Shown here: piece after piece, positions 1-7,965 of the stretch | How positions within the stretch are numbered: the stretch's first letter is position 1 | How the letters are laid out: each line of letters opens with the position of its first letter | Source: Collinsella sp. | Lineage (GTDB): Bacteria > Actinomycetota > Coriobacteriia > Coriobacteriales > Coriobacteriaceae | Direction: 5' to 3' | Length of the DNA stretch: 29,849 nt | Assembly: GCA_031292915.1 (NCBI GenBank) | Contig: JAUMSH010000042.1 | Coordinates: forward strand, 1 to 29,849 | Notes under the pieces: generated by a model | Databases searched by the model: none | The model's input: only the letters and a program-made list of their open reading frames with translations | What the model was told of the DNA's origin: nothing | Position numbers and translations under genes: made by a program

Positions 1-20
1 GAGATGTGTATAAGAGACAG
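1..20 (+). other. Tn5 mosaic end / tagmentation adapter remnant
   Basis: Bases 2-20 are identical to the 19-base Tn5 mosaic end used in tagmentation library kits. Base 1 (G) fits the read-2 adapter, where G precedes the mosaic end. It lies exactly at the edge of the window, as expected of untrimmed adapter at a contig end. It is an artefact and not part of the chromosome. Confidence 0.95.
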
Positions 21-49
21 GTTCCCCATATTATTGATGACGTCGACAG

Positions 50-66
50 GCGGGGTGGTTCCCCGC
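50..66. repeat. Inverted repeat in the mraZ leader
   Basis: GCGGGG and CCCCGC form 6-bp arms around a 5-base loop, 36 bases before the mraZ start. It could be the end of an upstream terminator or an operator. The true upstream sequence is cut off at base 21, so no promoter or MraZ-binding repeat can be assigned. Confidence 0.4.
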
Positions 67-102
67 GTACGTGCCATCTGAGTAACCGAGGGGAGGGCGC
101 AC

Positions 103-537
103 ATGGGAATGACTGGTGCATACGAGCGTAATCTCGATGCAAAAGGTCGTCTGTCCCTGCCTGCACCCCTTCGCGAGGAGCTTGGAGAGCACGTTCGCGT
201 GTTCAAAGCCCTGGATGTCGATGCTCTGTACGTGTTCTCTGCCGAGGCCTTCGATAAGTGGGTCGAAGGACTCTTCGCGGGTCGTGAGGGCCACGAGGGT
301 TTTAACCCGCGTGACATTAATGACCAGAAGCTCATGAGGGCGATCAACAAGCGCACCACGTCGATGGATGTGGACAGTGCCGGTCGTATCGGTCTTTCCG
401 AGTCTCTCCGCAAGCAGGCGAACCTCGACCGCGAGGTCACGGTTGTGGGCAACTACGACCACCTTGAGGTTTGGGATCGCGCCGCGGCCGATGAGGACGA
501 TGACGATGAGGCCCTGCTGGACCTCTTCTTCTCGTAA
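103..537 (+). CDS. mraZ: Transcriptional regulator MraZ
   Basis: 144 residues, the usual MraZ length. MraZ is a DNA-binding regulator that forms a ring and, in studied bacteria, binds repeats in front of its own division/cell-wall cluster. Two SpoVT/AbrB-like swapped-hairpin domains are visible: residues about 5-50, with the signature NLDAKGRLSLPAPLREEL, and about 82-126, with DSAGRIGLSESLR. An acidic tail follows (Asp/Glu run near 128-137). The start is the ATG after a purine-rich GAGGGGAGGG site; a second ATG two codons later is less well spaced. It is the first gene of the cluster, in the usual place before rsmH. Confidence 0.97.
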   Translation: MGMTGAYERNLDAKGRLSLPAPLREELGEHVRVFKALDVDALYVFSAEAFDKWVEGLFAGREGHEGFNPRDINDQKLMRAINKRTTSMDVDSAGRIGLSESLRKQANLDREVTVVGNYDHLEVWDRAAADEDDDDEALLDLFFS

Positions 538-557
538 GGGCAAGGCACGGGTAACGG

Positions 558-1523
558 ATGGAGCGTGGGATCTTGACACAAGAATATCGGCATGAACCTG
601 TCATGCTCGGCGAAGTGCTTGAGTCGCTGCGGCTAAAGAGCGGCTCCGTTGTCTGCGATTGCACCCTTGGCGGTGCCGGCCATTCGGTAAAGATGGCCGC
701 GCAGGTGGGGGAGACGGGCCTTTTGCTCGGCGTCGATCAGGACGACATGGCCCTCGAGGCCGCTGGCGCCCGTCTGGACCGCGAGGTTCCCGGCGTTCCG
801 CACCAGCTGCTGAAGGGCAACTTCGGCGACTTGGACGAGCTACTTTGCTCGGCCGAGGTGCCCGGGGTCGATGGCTTCCTGTTCGATTTGGGCGTTTCGT
901 CGCCGCAACTCGATATCCCTGGCAGGGGCTTTTCGTATAACGAGGACGCCCCATTGGACATGCGGATGGATCCGGGTAATAACACCTTAAACGCAGCTGA
1001 GGTCATCAACACCTATAACGAACACGACCTCGCCCGGATTCTACGCGTCTACGGCGAAGAGAAGTTCGCCTCGCAGATCGCGCGCGAGATCGTGCGCCGC
1101 CGCGAGCAAGAACCGATCGAAACCACCGGCCAATTTGTCGAGATCATCAAGGCGGGTATCCCGGCTGCCGCTCGTCGGCATGGCGGACACCCGGCCAAGA
1201 AAAGTTTCCAGGCCATTCGCATCGAGGTCAATCACGAGCTCGATGTGCTCGAACGAGGGCTTGATGCCGCCACCAGGTGGCTCAACCCGGGCGGACGTAT
1301 CTGCGTCATCTCGTATCACTCGCTCGAGGACCGTATCGTAAAGAACCACTTTAAGGAGATGAGCCAGGGGTGCACGTGTCCGCCGGAGATTCCGGTGTGC
1401 GTGTGCGGCAACGTGCCGATACTCAAGGTCATCACCCGCAAACCCTTGGTTGCCCAGCCTGATGAGGTTGAGCGCAACCCTCGGGCGAGATCAGCCAAAA
1501 TCCGCGTGGCGCAGCGTCTGTAG
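558..1523 (+). CDS. rsmH: 16S rRNA m4C1402 methyltransferase RsmH
   Basis: 321 residues from the ATG at 558. RsmH (MraW) transfers a methyl group from S-adenosylmethionine to N4 of C1402 in the ribosomal decoding centre. The SAM-binding loop VVCDCTLGGAGHS is at residues 31-43, followed by GVDQD at 58-62. The family's conserved FLFDLGVSSPQLD, PLDMRMDP and a Cys-rich CTCPPEIPVCVCG stretch near the C-terminus are all present. The start is uncertain: a TTG at 573 has a better-spaced GGAG (560-563) and would give a protein 5 residues shorter that begins close to the conserved YRHEPVML. Confidence 0.97.
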   Translation: MERGILTQEYRHEPVMLGEVLESLRLKSGSVVCDCTLGGAGHSVKMAAQVGETGLLLGVDQDDMALEAAGARLDREVPGVPHQLLKGNFGDLDELLCSAEVPGVDGFLFDLGVSSPQLDIPGRGFSYNEDAPLDMRMDPGNNTLNAAEVINTYNEHDLARILRVYGEEKFASQIAREIVRRREQEPIETTGQFVEIIKAGIPAAARRHGGHPAKKSFQAIRIEVNHELDVLERGLDAATRWLNPGGRICVISYHSLEDRIVKNHFKEMSQGCTCPPEIPVCVCGNVPILKVITRKPLVAQPDEVERNPRARSAKIRVAQRL

Positions 1524-1613
1524 GCGCGACCGCGCGATATTGGACCTCCCGCTCGCACCATAAACGAAGCTTAAACACACTACCAACGTACTCGGGATGG
1601 GAGGCGGCATATC

Positions 1614-2084
1614 ATGGGCTACAACACTTCAAGCGCAGCACTCGCCTATGATATGAACGCCATGCCCGCCTATCGTGAGACGCCGCAGGCCCCCGTTGCT
1701 CCCCGTGAGCAGCGCACGCCGCGCTTTGATGTCTACACGGGCGCGGGCCGTCAGGCAAACCAGGCGGTAAGCCCGGTTTTCATGAGCGTTCTTAAAACGT
1801 TTTGCATCATTGCGGCTATCTTCATGACGATCGGCGTCGCCCGCGTGGCGCTCGCCGGCGTTACGGCCCAGGTGCTCAACAGCAACGCCGAGCTTACCAA
1901 CACGCTCGAAAAAGCGACCGATGAGAGCTCCGACCTGGAGGTCATGCATTCGGTCTATGGCGCCGACACGCGCATTCGCGACCTTGCGGGCGCTTATGGC
2001 ATGGTGGAGCCCAGCGAGAGCGTTACACTTGACTTTTCGCAGGATGCAGCCGCGGGCGCCAACGCGACCGCGACCGCTCAGTAG
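1614..2084 (+). CDS. ftsL: Cell division protein FtsL-like
   Basis: 156 residues. FtsL proteins are bitopic divisome scaffolds that pair with FtsB/DivIC and FtsQ and help activate FtsW-FtsI. The protein has about 58 cytoplasmic residues, one membrane helix near 59-81, then a short extracytoplasmic coiled-coil-like stretch (about 84-112) and a typical AYGMVEP segment at 128-133. The Ala/Thr-rich C-terminal tail is not conserved in the family. FtsL sequences diverge strongly, so the assignment rests on topology, length and position between rsmH and ftsI. A GGGAGG site lies 9 bases before the ATG. Confidence 0.85.
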   Translation: MGYNTSSAALAYDMNAMPAYRETPQAPVAPREQRTPRFDVYTGAGRQANQAVSPVFMSVLKTFCIIAAIFMTIGVARVALAGVTAQVLNSNAELTNTLEKATDESSDLEVMHSVYGADTRIRDLAGAYGMVEPSESVTLDFSQDAAAGANATATAQ

Positions 2085-2101
2085 CAAGACGGTAGCTGAG
2101 T

Positions 2102-3967
2102 ATGACAAATGACTATCGCCGCGGTTCCGATGGGGGCCGCGGTTCTGGACGTCCCTCGTCGCGGGGACGTTCTGGTTATCAAGGAACGGGTCGGCAATCT
2201 TACAACGCCGGGCGGTCCCGTGGCAACGACCCGGCGTCGCGACTTCGCGGCTCGGGCGGTCCTCAAGTGCATAACACCAGGTCGCGCAAGAGTTCGTCGA
2301 CCGAATGGCTCACAGGCACGCCTCTGCCTCGCCGCAAAGCCGTCATGGGATTCATTGGGCTTGGCTTGGGCTTGGGCGTCTTTCGCCTTGCCGACTATCA
2401 GGTTGTCGAAGCCGATAAACTGCGCGAGCGTGCCGATGCGCGTCGCCTGCTTGCGCAGACCCTCTATGCCAAACGTGGCACCATCTACGACCGCAACGGT
2501 AACGTGCTGGCGTCGTCGGTCGAATGTCGCAACATCGCCGTGAACCCGCAGCTTGTCGAGGACGTTGACAAGACGGTGTCGGCGCTGGTCAAGGCAACTG
2601 GAATCGATAAAAAGACCTGCCGCAAGCTCGTTGAGTCCGATGGCACCTGGGTGTATATCAAGCGCCAAGCGGACGAAGACGATGCTGCGGCGCTGGAGAA
2701 GAAGAACCTGCCCGGCGTGCTTTTTGAGCAGGCCATGAAGCGCGTATATCCATACGGCAATCTGGCATCGCAGGTGCTGGGTGTAGTGAATGTGGACAAC
2801 GACGGCTTGACGGGTCTCGAAAAGCAATACAACAAGCTTCTGACAGGCACGAACGGTTCTCTCGTACGCGAGCGCGCGAGGGACGGCAGCTATATCGCGG
2901 GCGGTGCCTATAAAAAGGTGGCTGCGGTCGACGGCGTTGATATCGTGACGACGCTCGACGTCAATATCCAGCGTGCGGCCGAGGATGCCCTGGCAGAGGC
3001 AGTTGAGAAGACTAAGGCCAAGAACGGCTCGGCGCTGGTCACCGATCCTACGACAGGCGAGATCTTGGCAGCCTGCTCATATCCGACTTACGACCAGACC
3101 AATCTGGAAAACGCCAAGACCGAGGATATGAACTTGCGCCTGGTCACCGACGCCTACGAGCCCGGCTCGGTCTTTAAGACGCTCGTGGCAGGCGCCGGCT
3201 TCGACTTGGGCGTCGTGCGATCGAGTACGTCGTTTGAGGTGCCGGCGAGCATCAAGGTGGGCGACGATACCGTCACCGATGCTGACAAGCGCGACTACGC
3301 CATGACCATGGATGTGCGCGAGATGATGCGCCGTTCGTCCAACGTGGGCTTTGTCCTGGTGGGGCGCAAGATCGGTGCCGACGACTTTGCCGCCTATGTG
3401 GACAAGTGGGGCATCGGTCATAGCTCCGGTGTAGATTTTCCGGGCGAGAGCCTGGGTATCGTCAAGGAGCGTGACCAGTATGACGGCGCCACGCTGGGCT
3501 CGATGAGCTTTGGACAGGCACTGTCCGTCTCGCCGATTGAGATCGCACGTGCCGTGGGCGGCATCGCCAACGGCGGCGTGATGATGACACCGCACTTCTA
3601 TAAGTCCAGCAAAGGCGACGAGAAGGACTGGGGCGAAGGCGAGCGCGCGATTTCGGAGGACGCCGCATCCCAGGTGACATCGTGCATGCAGACGGTCGTG
3701 TCCGAGGGAACGGGCGTTGGCGGCGCGGTTGACGGCTATGACGTGGCGGGTAAGACCGGTACGGCCGAACGAGCCGACGAGAACGGCGGTTACCTCAAGG
3801 AGAACTACATGTCGTCTTTTATGGGCTTTGCACCGGCACAATCGCCCAAGGTGCTGTGCTATATCACGCTCGACGGAACGCCGAGCGGCTCAGATGCCGC
3901 TGCGGTGCCGTTCCAGTCCATTATGGCCAACGCGCTCGACGTGCTGGGTATCCCGCACACGAAGTAG
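2102..3967 (+). CDS. ftsI: Septal peptidoglycan transpeptidase FtsI (class B PBP)
   Basis: 621 residues. FtsI (PBP3) cross-links peptidoglycan at the division septum as partner of the FtsW glycosyltransferase. A basic, Arg/Gly/Ser-rich cytoplasmic extension of about 78 residues precedes one membrane helix near 80-95. The PBP dimerisation domain follows (AKRGTIYDRNGNVLA near 119-133), then the transpeptidase domain. Its three active-site motifs are intact: S356-V-F-K359, S412-S-N414 and K551-T-G553. No PASTA repeats are seen at the C-terminus. The ribosome binding site is weak, and the gene starts 17 bases after ftsL, which suggests coupled expression. Confidence 0.96.
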   Translation: MTNDYRRGSDGGRGSGRPSSRGRSGYQGTGRQSYNAGRSRGNDPASRLRGSGGPQVHNTRSRKSSSTEWLTGTPLPRRKAVMGFIGLGLGLGVFRLADYQVVEADKLRERADARRLLAQTLYAKRGTIYDRNGNVLASSVECRNIAVNPQLVEDVDKTVSALVKATGIDKKTCRKLVESDGTWVYIKRQADEDDAAALEKKNLPGVLFEQAMKRVYPYGNLASQVLGVVNVDNDGLTGLEKQYNKLLTGTNGSLVRERARDGSYIAGGAYKKVAAVDGVDIVTTLDVNIQRAAEDALAEAVEKTKAKNGSALVTDPTTGEILAACSYPTYDQTNLENAKTEDMNLRLVTDAYEPGSVFKTLVAGAGFDLGVVRSSTSFEVPASIKVGDDTVTDADKRDYAMTMDVREMMRRSSNVGFVLVGRKIGADDFAAYVDKWGIGHSSGVDFPGESLGIVKERDQYDGATLGSMSFGQALSVSPIEIARAVGGIANGGVMMTPHFYKSSKGDEKDWGEGERAISEDAASQVTSCMQTVVSEGTGVGGAVDGYDVAGKTGTAERADENGGYLKENYMSSFMGFAPAQSPKVLCYITLDGTPSGSDAAAVPFQSIMANALDVLGIPHTK

Positions 3968-4015
3968 GGGGTTACAATCTTTGGGGCGTGGTTTGTTGTC
4001 CCATATGAGGGTGTT

Positions 4016-4039
4016 CACATGCCCTGCACCACGCATGTG
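4016..4039. repeat. Inverted repeat in the ftsI-murF gap
   Basis: CACATGC (4016-4022) and GCATGTG (4033-4039) form perfect 7-bp arms around a 10-base loop. They sit just upstream of a -10-like hexamer at 4051. This could be a regulator site or an mRNA hairpin. It lies in the gap where murE would normally be. Confidence 0.5.
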
Positions 4040-4047
4040 CGGCGCTG

Positions 4048-4056
4048 GGATACAAT
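4048..4056 (+). promoter_or_regulatory. Possible -10 element upstream of murF
   Basis: GGA followed by TACAAT (4051-4056), 38 bases before the murF ATG. No good -35 hexamer is found at 16-18 bases. It is proposed because similar GG-TANNNT blocks recur in other intergenic gaps of this window. Confidence 0.3.
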
Positions 4057-4093
4057 ACGCCGATAGCATTATTAGGTTTACAGGGGAGCTGCA

Positions 4094-5518
4094 ATGATAG
4101 AGATCGCCGTCAACAACCTCGCGGCCGCAACAGGGGCCCGAACCGTGACGGGAGAAGCCGATCGGGTATGCCGCGGGTGCGTTATCGACTCGCGCCAGGT
4201 CGAGGAAGGGACGATTTTCGTCGCCTTTCCCGGTGAAAACGTCGACGGCAATGATTTTGCTTCCCGTGCCGTCCAGTCGGGTGCCGGCGCCGTCGTGATG
4301 ACGCGTGAGCCCGAGGCCGAGCTGGTCTCGCTGGCGCAGGACAAGGGGTGCGCCATCCTGCTGACCGATGATCCCGAGGAGTTTCTGCTGCGTTTGGCGC
4401 ACACGTATCGCCTGGAGCTTGGCTGCCTGGTCGTTGGCATTACCGGTTCCATCGGCAAGACGACGACCAAGGACGTGCTCGCCGCCGTGCTCGCCAAGCG
4501 CTATCGTGTCTGGGCCACCAAGGGCAATTTCAATAACCTGATCGGCATGCCGCTCACGGTGCTTTCCGCTCCGGCCGATACCGAGGTCCTGGTGCTCGAG
4601 ATGGGCATGAACCATTTCCACGAGATTGAGCGCCTGTCCCAGTCCGCCAATCCCAACCTTGCCATCGTGAGCAAGATTGGTACCTCTCACATCGGCATTT
4701 TGGGCAGCCGCGAGAACATCGCCCGCGCTAAGGCCGAGATTGTCCAGGGTATGTGCGCCGCCGGCGACTTCTTGCCGCTGCTGGTTTTGGGCGGTGAGGA
4801 CGACTTTACGCCGTTCATTCGCGATACGTTCGCCCAGCCTGCTGGTATCGACGTTATGCTGGCCGGCGTCTCGGACGACGATGAGGTCCGTGCCCGCGAC
4901 ATTCGTGTTGATGACGAGGGACGTCCGGTCTTTACGCTCGATTTTGGCCAGGGTGAGACGATCGATACCATGCTTGCCATCCCCGGCGTGCAGTCCGTTC
5001 CTAATGCCGTTAAGGCCGCCGCGGTTTCCTATCGCCTGGGCGTGACGCCCGAGCAGATCGATGCTGCTTTTAGGGGCCTCACGATCACCGGTCACCGCCA
5101 GGAGATCAAGCGCGCCAAGAGCGGTGCCCGCGTCATCGACGATTCCTATAACGCCAGTGCCGAATCCATGGCTGCTGGCCTCGATCTGCTGTGCTCGCTT
5201 TCGTGCACGGGGTCTCGTATGGCGATCCTGGGCGAGATGGGCGAGATGGGCGATGAGGCTCCTCGCATGCATGAGCTCGTGGGCGCCTATGCCGCCGCCA
5301 AGAAGCTCGACATGCTGGCGTGCGTGGGTGGTGAGCTGGCCCAGCTTATGGCCGATGCCGCGCGCATGATGGGCATGGACGAGGACCGCATCCAGGTGTT
5401 CTCCGATTATCAGCAGGTGCTCGACCGCATGGGCGGCGCGCTTGAAAAACATGATGTTGTACTGGTCAAGGGTTCCCGCTTTGTTGAGCTCGACCGCTTT
5501 GTGGAAGGTGTGTGCTAG
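4094..5518 (+). CDS. murF: UDP-MurNAc-tripeptide:D-Ala-D-Ala ligase MurF
   Basis: 474 residues. MurF adds D-Ala-D-Ala to the UDP-MurNAc-tripeptide using ATP, completing the cytoplasmic pentapeptide precursor. The Mur-ligase layout is clear: an N-terminal UDP-binding domain with VIDSRQVEEGTIFVAFPG at 30-47, the ATP P-loop GITGSIGKTTTKD at 115-127, and the C-terminal DDSYNAS and LGEMGEMGDEAP motifs that are typical of MurF. The start ATG follows GGGGAGC at a good distance. It stops 3 bases before mraY. MurE could be confused with MurF, but the C-terminal motifs and the order murF-mraY-murD favour MurF. Confidence 0.95.
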   Translation: MIEIAVNNLAAATGARTVTGEADRVCRGCVIDSRQVEEGTIFVAFPGENVDGNDFASRAVQSGAGAVVMTREPEAELVSLAQDKGCAILLTDDPEEFLLRLAHTYRLELGCLVVGITGSIGKTTTKDVLAAVLAKRYRVWATKGNFNNLIGMPLTVLSAPADTEVLVLEMGMNHFHEIERLSQSANPNLAIVSKIGTSHIGILGSRENIARAKAEIVQGMCAAGDFLPLLVLGGEDDFTPFIRDTFAQPAGIDVMLAGVSDDDEVRARDIRVDDEGRPVFTLDFGQGETIDTMLAIPGVQSVPNAVKAAAVSYRLGVTPEQIDAAFRGLTITGHRQEIKRAKSGARVIDDSYNASAESMAAGLDLLCSLSCTGSRMAILGEMGEMGDEAPRMHELVGAYAAAKKLDMLACVGGELAQLMADAARMMGMDEDRIQVFSDYQQVLDRMGGALEKHDVVLVKGSRFVELDRFVEGVC

Positions 5519-5521
5519 CCC

Positions 5522-6541
5522 ATGTTCGGCAATCCCTCGTATCCAACGTATCAGGCTTTTTTGGGGCTTGGCATCGCCGCTGCCATTGCGCTGCTGCTCA
5601 TGCCGTGGTGGATCAAGCTGCTGAAGGTCGAGGGTATCGGCCAACAGGTCCGAGCCGACGGCCCCAAGCGTCATTTGATTAAACAGGGTACGCCGACCAT
5701 GGGCGGCGTCATCATCCTTGTTGCGATTTCGCTGACCTGCCTGCTGATGGGCAAGCTCACCACCGAGCTCGTGCTCGTGCTGCTCGCCACGCTGGCGACC
5801 GGCGTGCTGGGCCTGATCGACGACCTGACCTCCGTTACGCATGGGCGCTCGCTCGGTCTGACGCCTCATGCCAAGATGATCGGCCTAACCATTATCTGTG
5901 TCACCTTTACGGTACTTGCCGTTAACTGGTGCGGCGTCGCCCCCGAGATTCGTTTTCCCGGCGGCCTGACGATTGACCTTGGCGTGCTTTCGACCACCAT
6001 CTGCGGCCTTTCGTTCCCGTGGCTCTACATTGTCTTTTGCTGGCTGATGATCGCCGGTCTTTCTAATGCCGTGAACCTGACCGATGGCCTTGACGGTCTT
6101 GCTGGCGGCACCTCCATGATTGCCATGCTCGCCATGGCTGCCATGGCGTTTTTGCACGGAGACGTGAACCTGTCCATCTTCTGCACCGCGTGTGCCGGTG
6201 CCTGCTTGGGCTTTCTGTGGTTCAACTGCTATCCGGCGAGCATCTTTATGGGCGATACCGGCTCGCTTGCCCTGGGCGCCGCGTTTGCCTGCACGTCCAT
6301 CATGACCAACACCGAGGTCGTCTCCCTTATCATCGGCGGCCTGTTTATCGTTGAGACCCTGTCGGTCATGATTCAGGTTGTCTACTTCCACTTTACGCAC
6401 AAGCGCGTCTTCCTTATGGCGCCCATCCATCATCATTTCGAAAAGAAGGGCTGGGCCGAGACCAAGGTCGTCATCCGTTTTTGGATTATCGCTGCTGCCT
6501 TTGGTGCCGTTGGCCTTGCTCTGTTCTTCCAGTTGGGATAG
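5522..6541 (+). CDS. mraY: Phospho-MurNAc-pentapeptide transferase MraY
   Basis: 339 residues. MraY moves phospho-MurNAc-pentapeptide onto undecaprenyl phosphate at the inner face of the membrane to give lipid I. It is hydrophobic throughout, fitting the family's ten membrane helices. Conserved blocks are present: GTPTMGGVIIL near 56-66, the acidic pair D100-D101, NLTDGLDGLAGG from residue 185, FMGDTGSLALG, and the histidine loop PIHHHFEKKGW with His303-305. The start follows the murF stop by 3 bases, so the two are probably translationally coupled. Confidence 0.97.
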   Translation: MFGNPSYPTYQAFLGLGIAAAIALLLMPWWIKLLKVEGIGQQVRADGPKRHLIKQGTPTMGGVIILVAISLTCLLMGKLTTELVLVLLATLATGVLGLIDDLTSVTHGRSLGLTPHAKMIGLTIICVTFTVLAVNWCGVAPEIRFPGGLTIDLGVLSTTICGLSFPWLYIVFCWLMIAGLSNAVNLTDGLDGLAGGTSMIAMLAMAAMAFLHGDVNLSIFCTACAGACLGFLWFNCYPASIFMGDTGSLALGAAFACTSIMTNTEVVSLIIGGLFIVETLSVMIQVVYFHFTHKRVFLMAPIHHHFEKKGWAETKVVIRFWIIAAAFGAVGLALFFQLG

Positions 6542-6550
6542 TGGTCTTTC

Positions 6551-7957
6551 ATGTCTCTTGCTGATGTCTTTAGCCTGCTCGTTTTGGGTCAGGGCAAATC
6601 CGGTCTCGATGTCGCCCGCTGGGCGCTGGCACATCCCGAGCGCGTAAGTGCCGTTACCGTGTATGGCGGTGGCACCTCTGAGCCCAATGACGCCACGCGT
6701 GCGCTCGAGGCTGCTGGTGCGTCGTTTGTCTATGGGACCGAACAGGTCGAGGGCGCCTATGACGTATGCGTGACGTGCCCGGGCATCTCGGAGTTCTCGG
6801 GCTTCTTTAAGGCTGGGCGCGAGCATGCCGCCCAGATTATGGGTGAGCCCGAGTTTGCCTATCGCCTGTCGCCCGATAACTGGATTGCCATCACGGGCAC
6901 CAACGGCAAGACGACCACCACGTCGCTGACTGATTATCTGCTTAAGGCTGCCGGCGAGGCCAGCGTCGCTGTCGGCAACATCGGCGAGCCGCCGGTCAAC
7001 GAGATTGACGGCCGAGCCCACAACGAGTGGTTTGTGGCTGAGCTCTCGAGCTATCAGATTGCTACGACAACCGAGCTCCACCCCCGCGTGGCGGTGCTGC
7101 TCAACATCACTCCCGACCACTTGGGCTGGCATAAGAGTCATAAGAACTATGCGCTTGCCAAGATCAAACTGTTTGACAATATGGTCGATGACGATCTGGT
7201 GGTTGTCGACGTCGAAGACGCCGGCATTCACGAGTTCGATGAGTACATCTACACGCCGGGTCGTCGCATCTGCAAGGTTGCCTTTGACGAGCCTGAGGGC
7301 GAGGATGCCGCCTTTGTGCGCGATGGCAAGATGATCGTGCGTCTGAAGGGTGTCGAGACCCCGCTCATCGCTACATCCGAGCTCAAGATCTCGGGCCATC
7401 ACAATGTTATCAATGCCCTGTGCGCTGCCACGGCTGCCTTGGCGGTCGGTGCCGATGTCGATGGTGTCTGCCGCGGTCTTGCCTCGTTCCAGCCGCTCGA
7501 GCACCGCGTGGAGCCGTGTGGCGAGATTGACGGCGTGCGCTACGTCAACGATTCCAAGGCGACCAACACCGATGCGGTCGAGAAGGCACTGACGGCATTT
7601 CCCGATGACGACGTGATCTTGCTGCTCGGCGGCCACGATAAGGGCACGCCGCTCACGGACTTCGCGCGCGTCGTTATGGACAACGTGCGCTCGGTCGTCT
7701 GCTTTGGCGATGCGCGCGAGCGCTTCACCGCCGCTATGGACGAGGCCGATGTCGATGGCGATGTGGATATCGCCCAGGCGGATGACCTACGCGACGCCGT
7801 GGACGTTGCCCGTTCGCTTTCGAGCCGTGGTGACGTGATCTTACTTTCACCTGCCTGCTCTTCGTTCGATGAGTTCTCGGGCTATGAGGAGCGCGGCCGC
7901 GTGTTTAAGGACTACGTGGCTCAGCTTGCCGCTACAGCGAAATCACAAATGGAATAG
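6551..7957 (+). CDS. murD: UDP-MurNAc-L-Ala:D-Glu ligase MurD
   Basis: 468 residues. MurD adds D-glutamate to UDP-MurNAc-L-Ala in the cytoplasm. It has an N-terminal Rossmann-like domain (LVLGQGKSGLDVARW near 10-24), the ATP P-loop ITGTNGKTTTTSL at 114-126, NITPDHLGWH in the central domain, and a C-terminal domain with YVNDSKATNTDAV, LLLGGHDKG and LSPACSSFDEF, the last being a MurD hallmark. It starts 9 bases after mraY. The ribosome binding site is poor, consistent with coupling to the gene before it. Confidence 0.96.
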   Translation: MSLADVFSLLVLGQGKSGLDVARWALAHPERVSAVTVYGGGTSEPNDATRALEAAGASFVYGTEQVEGAYDVCVTCPGISEFSGFFKAGREHAAQIMGEPEFAYRLSPDNWIAITGTNGKTTTTSLTDYLLKAAGEASVAVGNIGEPPVNEIDGRAHNEWFVAELSSYQIATTTELHPRVAVLLNITPDHLGWHKSHKNYALAKIKLFDNMVDDDLVVVDVEDAGIHEFDEYIYTPGRRICKVAFDEPEGEDAAFVRDGKMIVRLKGVETPLIATSELKISGHHNVINALCAATAALAVGADVDGVCRGLASFQPLEHRVEPCGEIDGVRYVNDSKATNTDAVEKALTAFPDDDVILLLGGHDKGTPLTDFARVVMDNVRSVVCFGDARERFTAAMDEADVDGDVDIAQADDLRDAVDVARSLSSRGDVILLSPACSSFDEFSGYEERGRVFKDYVAQLAATAKSQME

Positions 7958-7965
7958 GGGTTGCG

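Noticed and set aside
4005..4097. A 30-codon frame that ends in ATGA overlap with murF
   Set aside because: It lacks a ribosome binding site and the frame is simply the open tail of a shadow running out of ftsI; its Cys/Pro/Arg content looks non-coding.
3890..5869. A 659-codon open frame on - across murF and mraY
   Set aside because: It is antisense to two well-supported genes and the translation is His/Gln/Arg-rich low-complexity sequence, typical of G+C-rich shadows.
5885..7636. A 583-codon open frame on - across mraY and murD
   Set aside because: Antisense shadow of conserved genes; no start signal and no recognisable domain.
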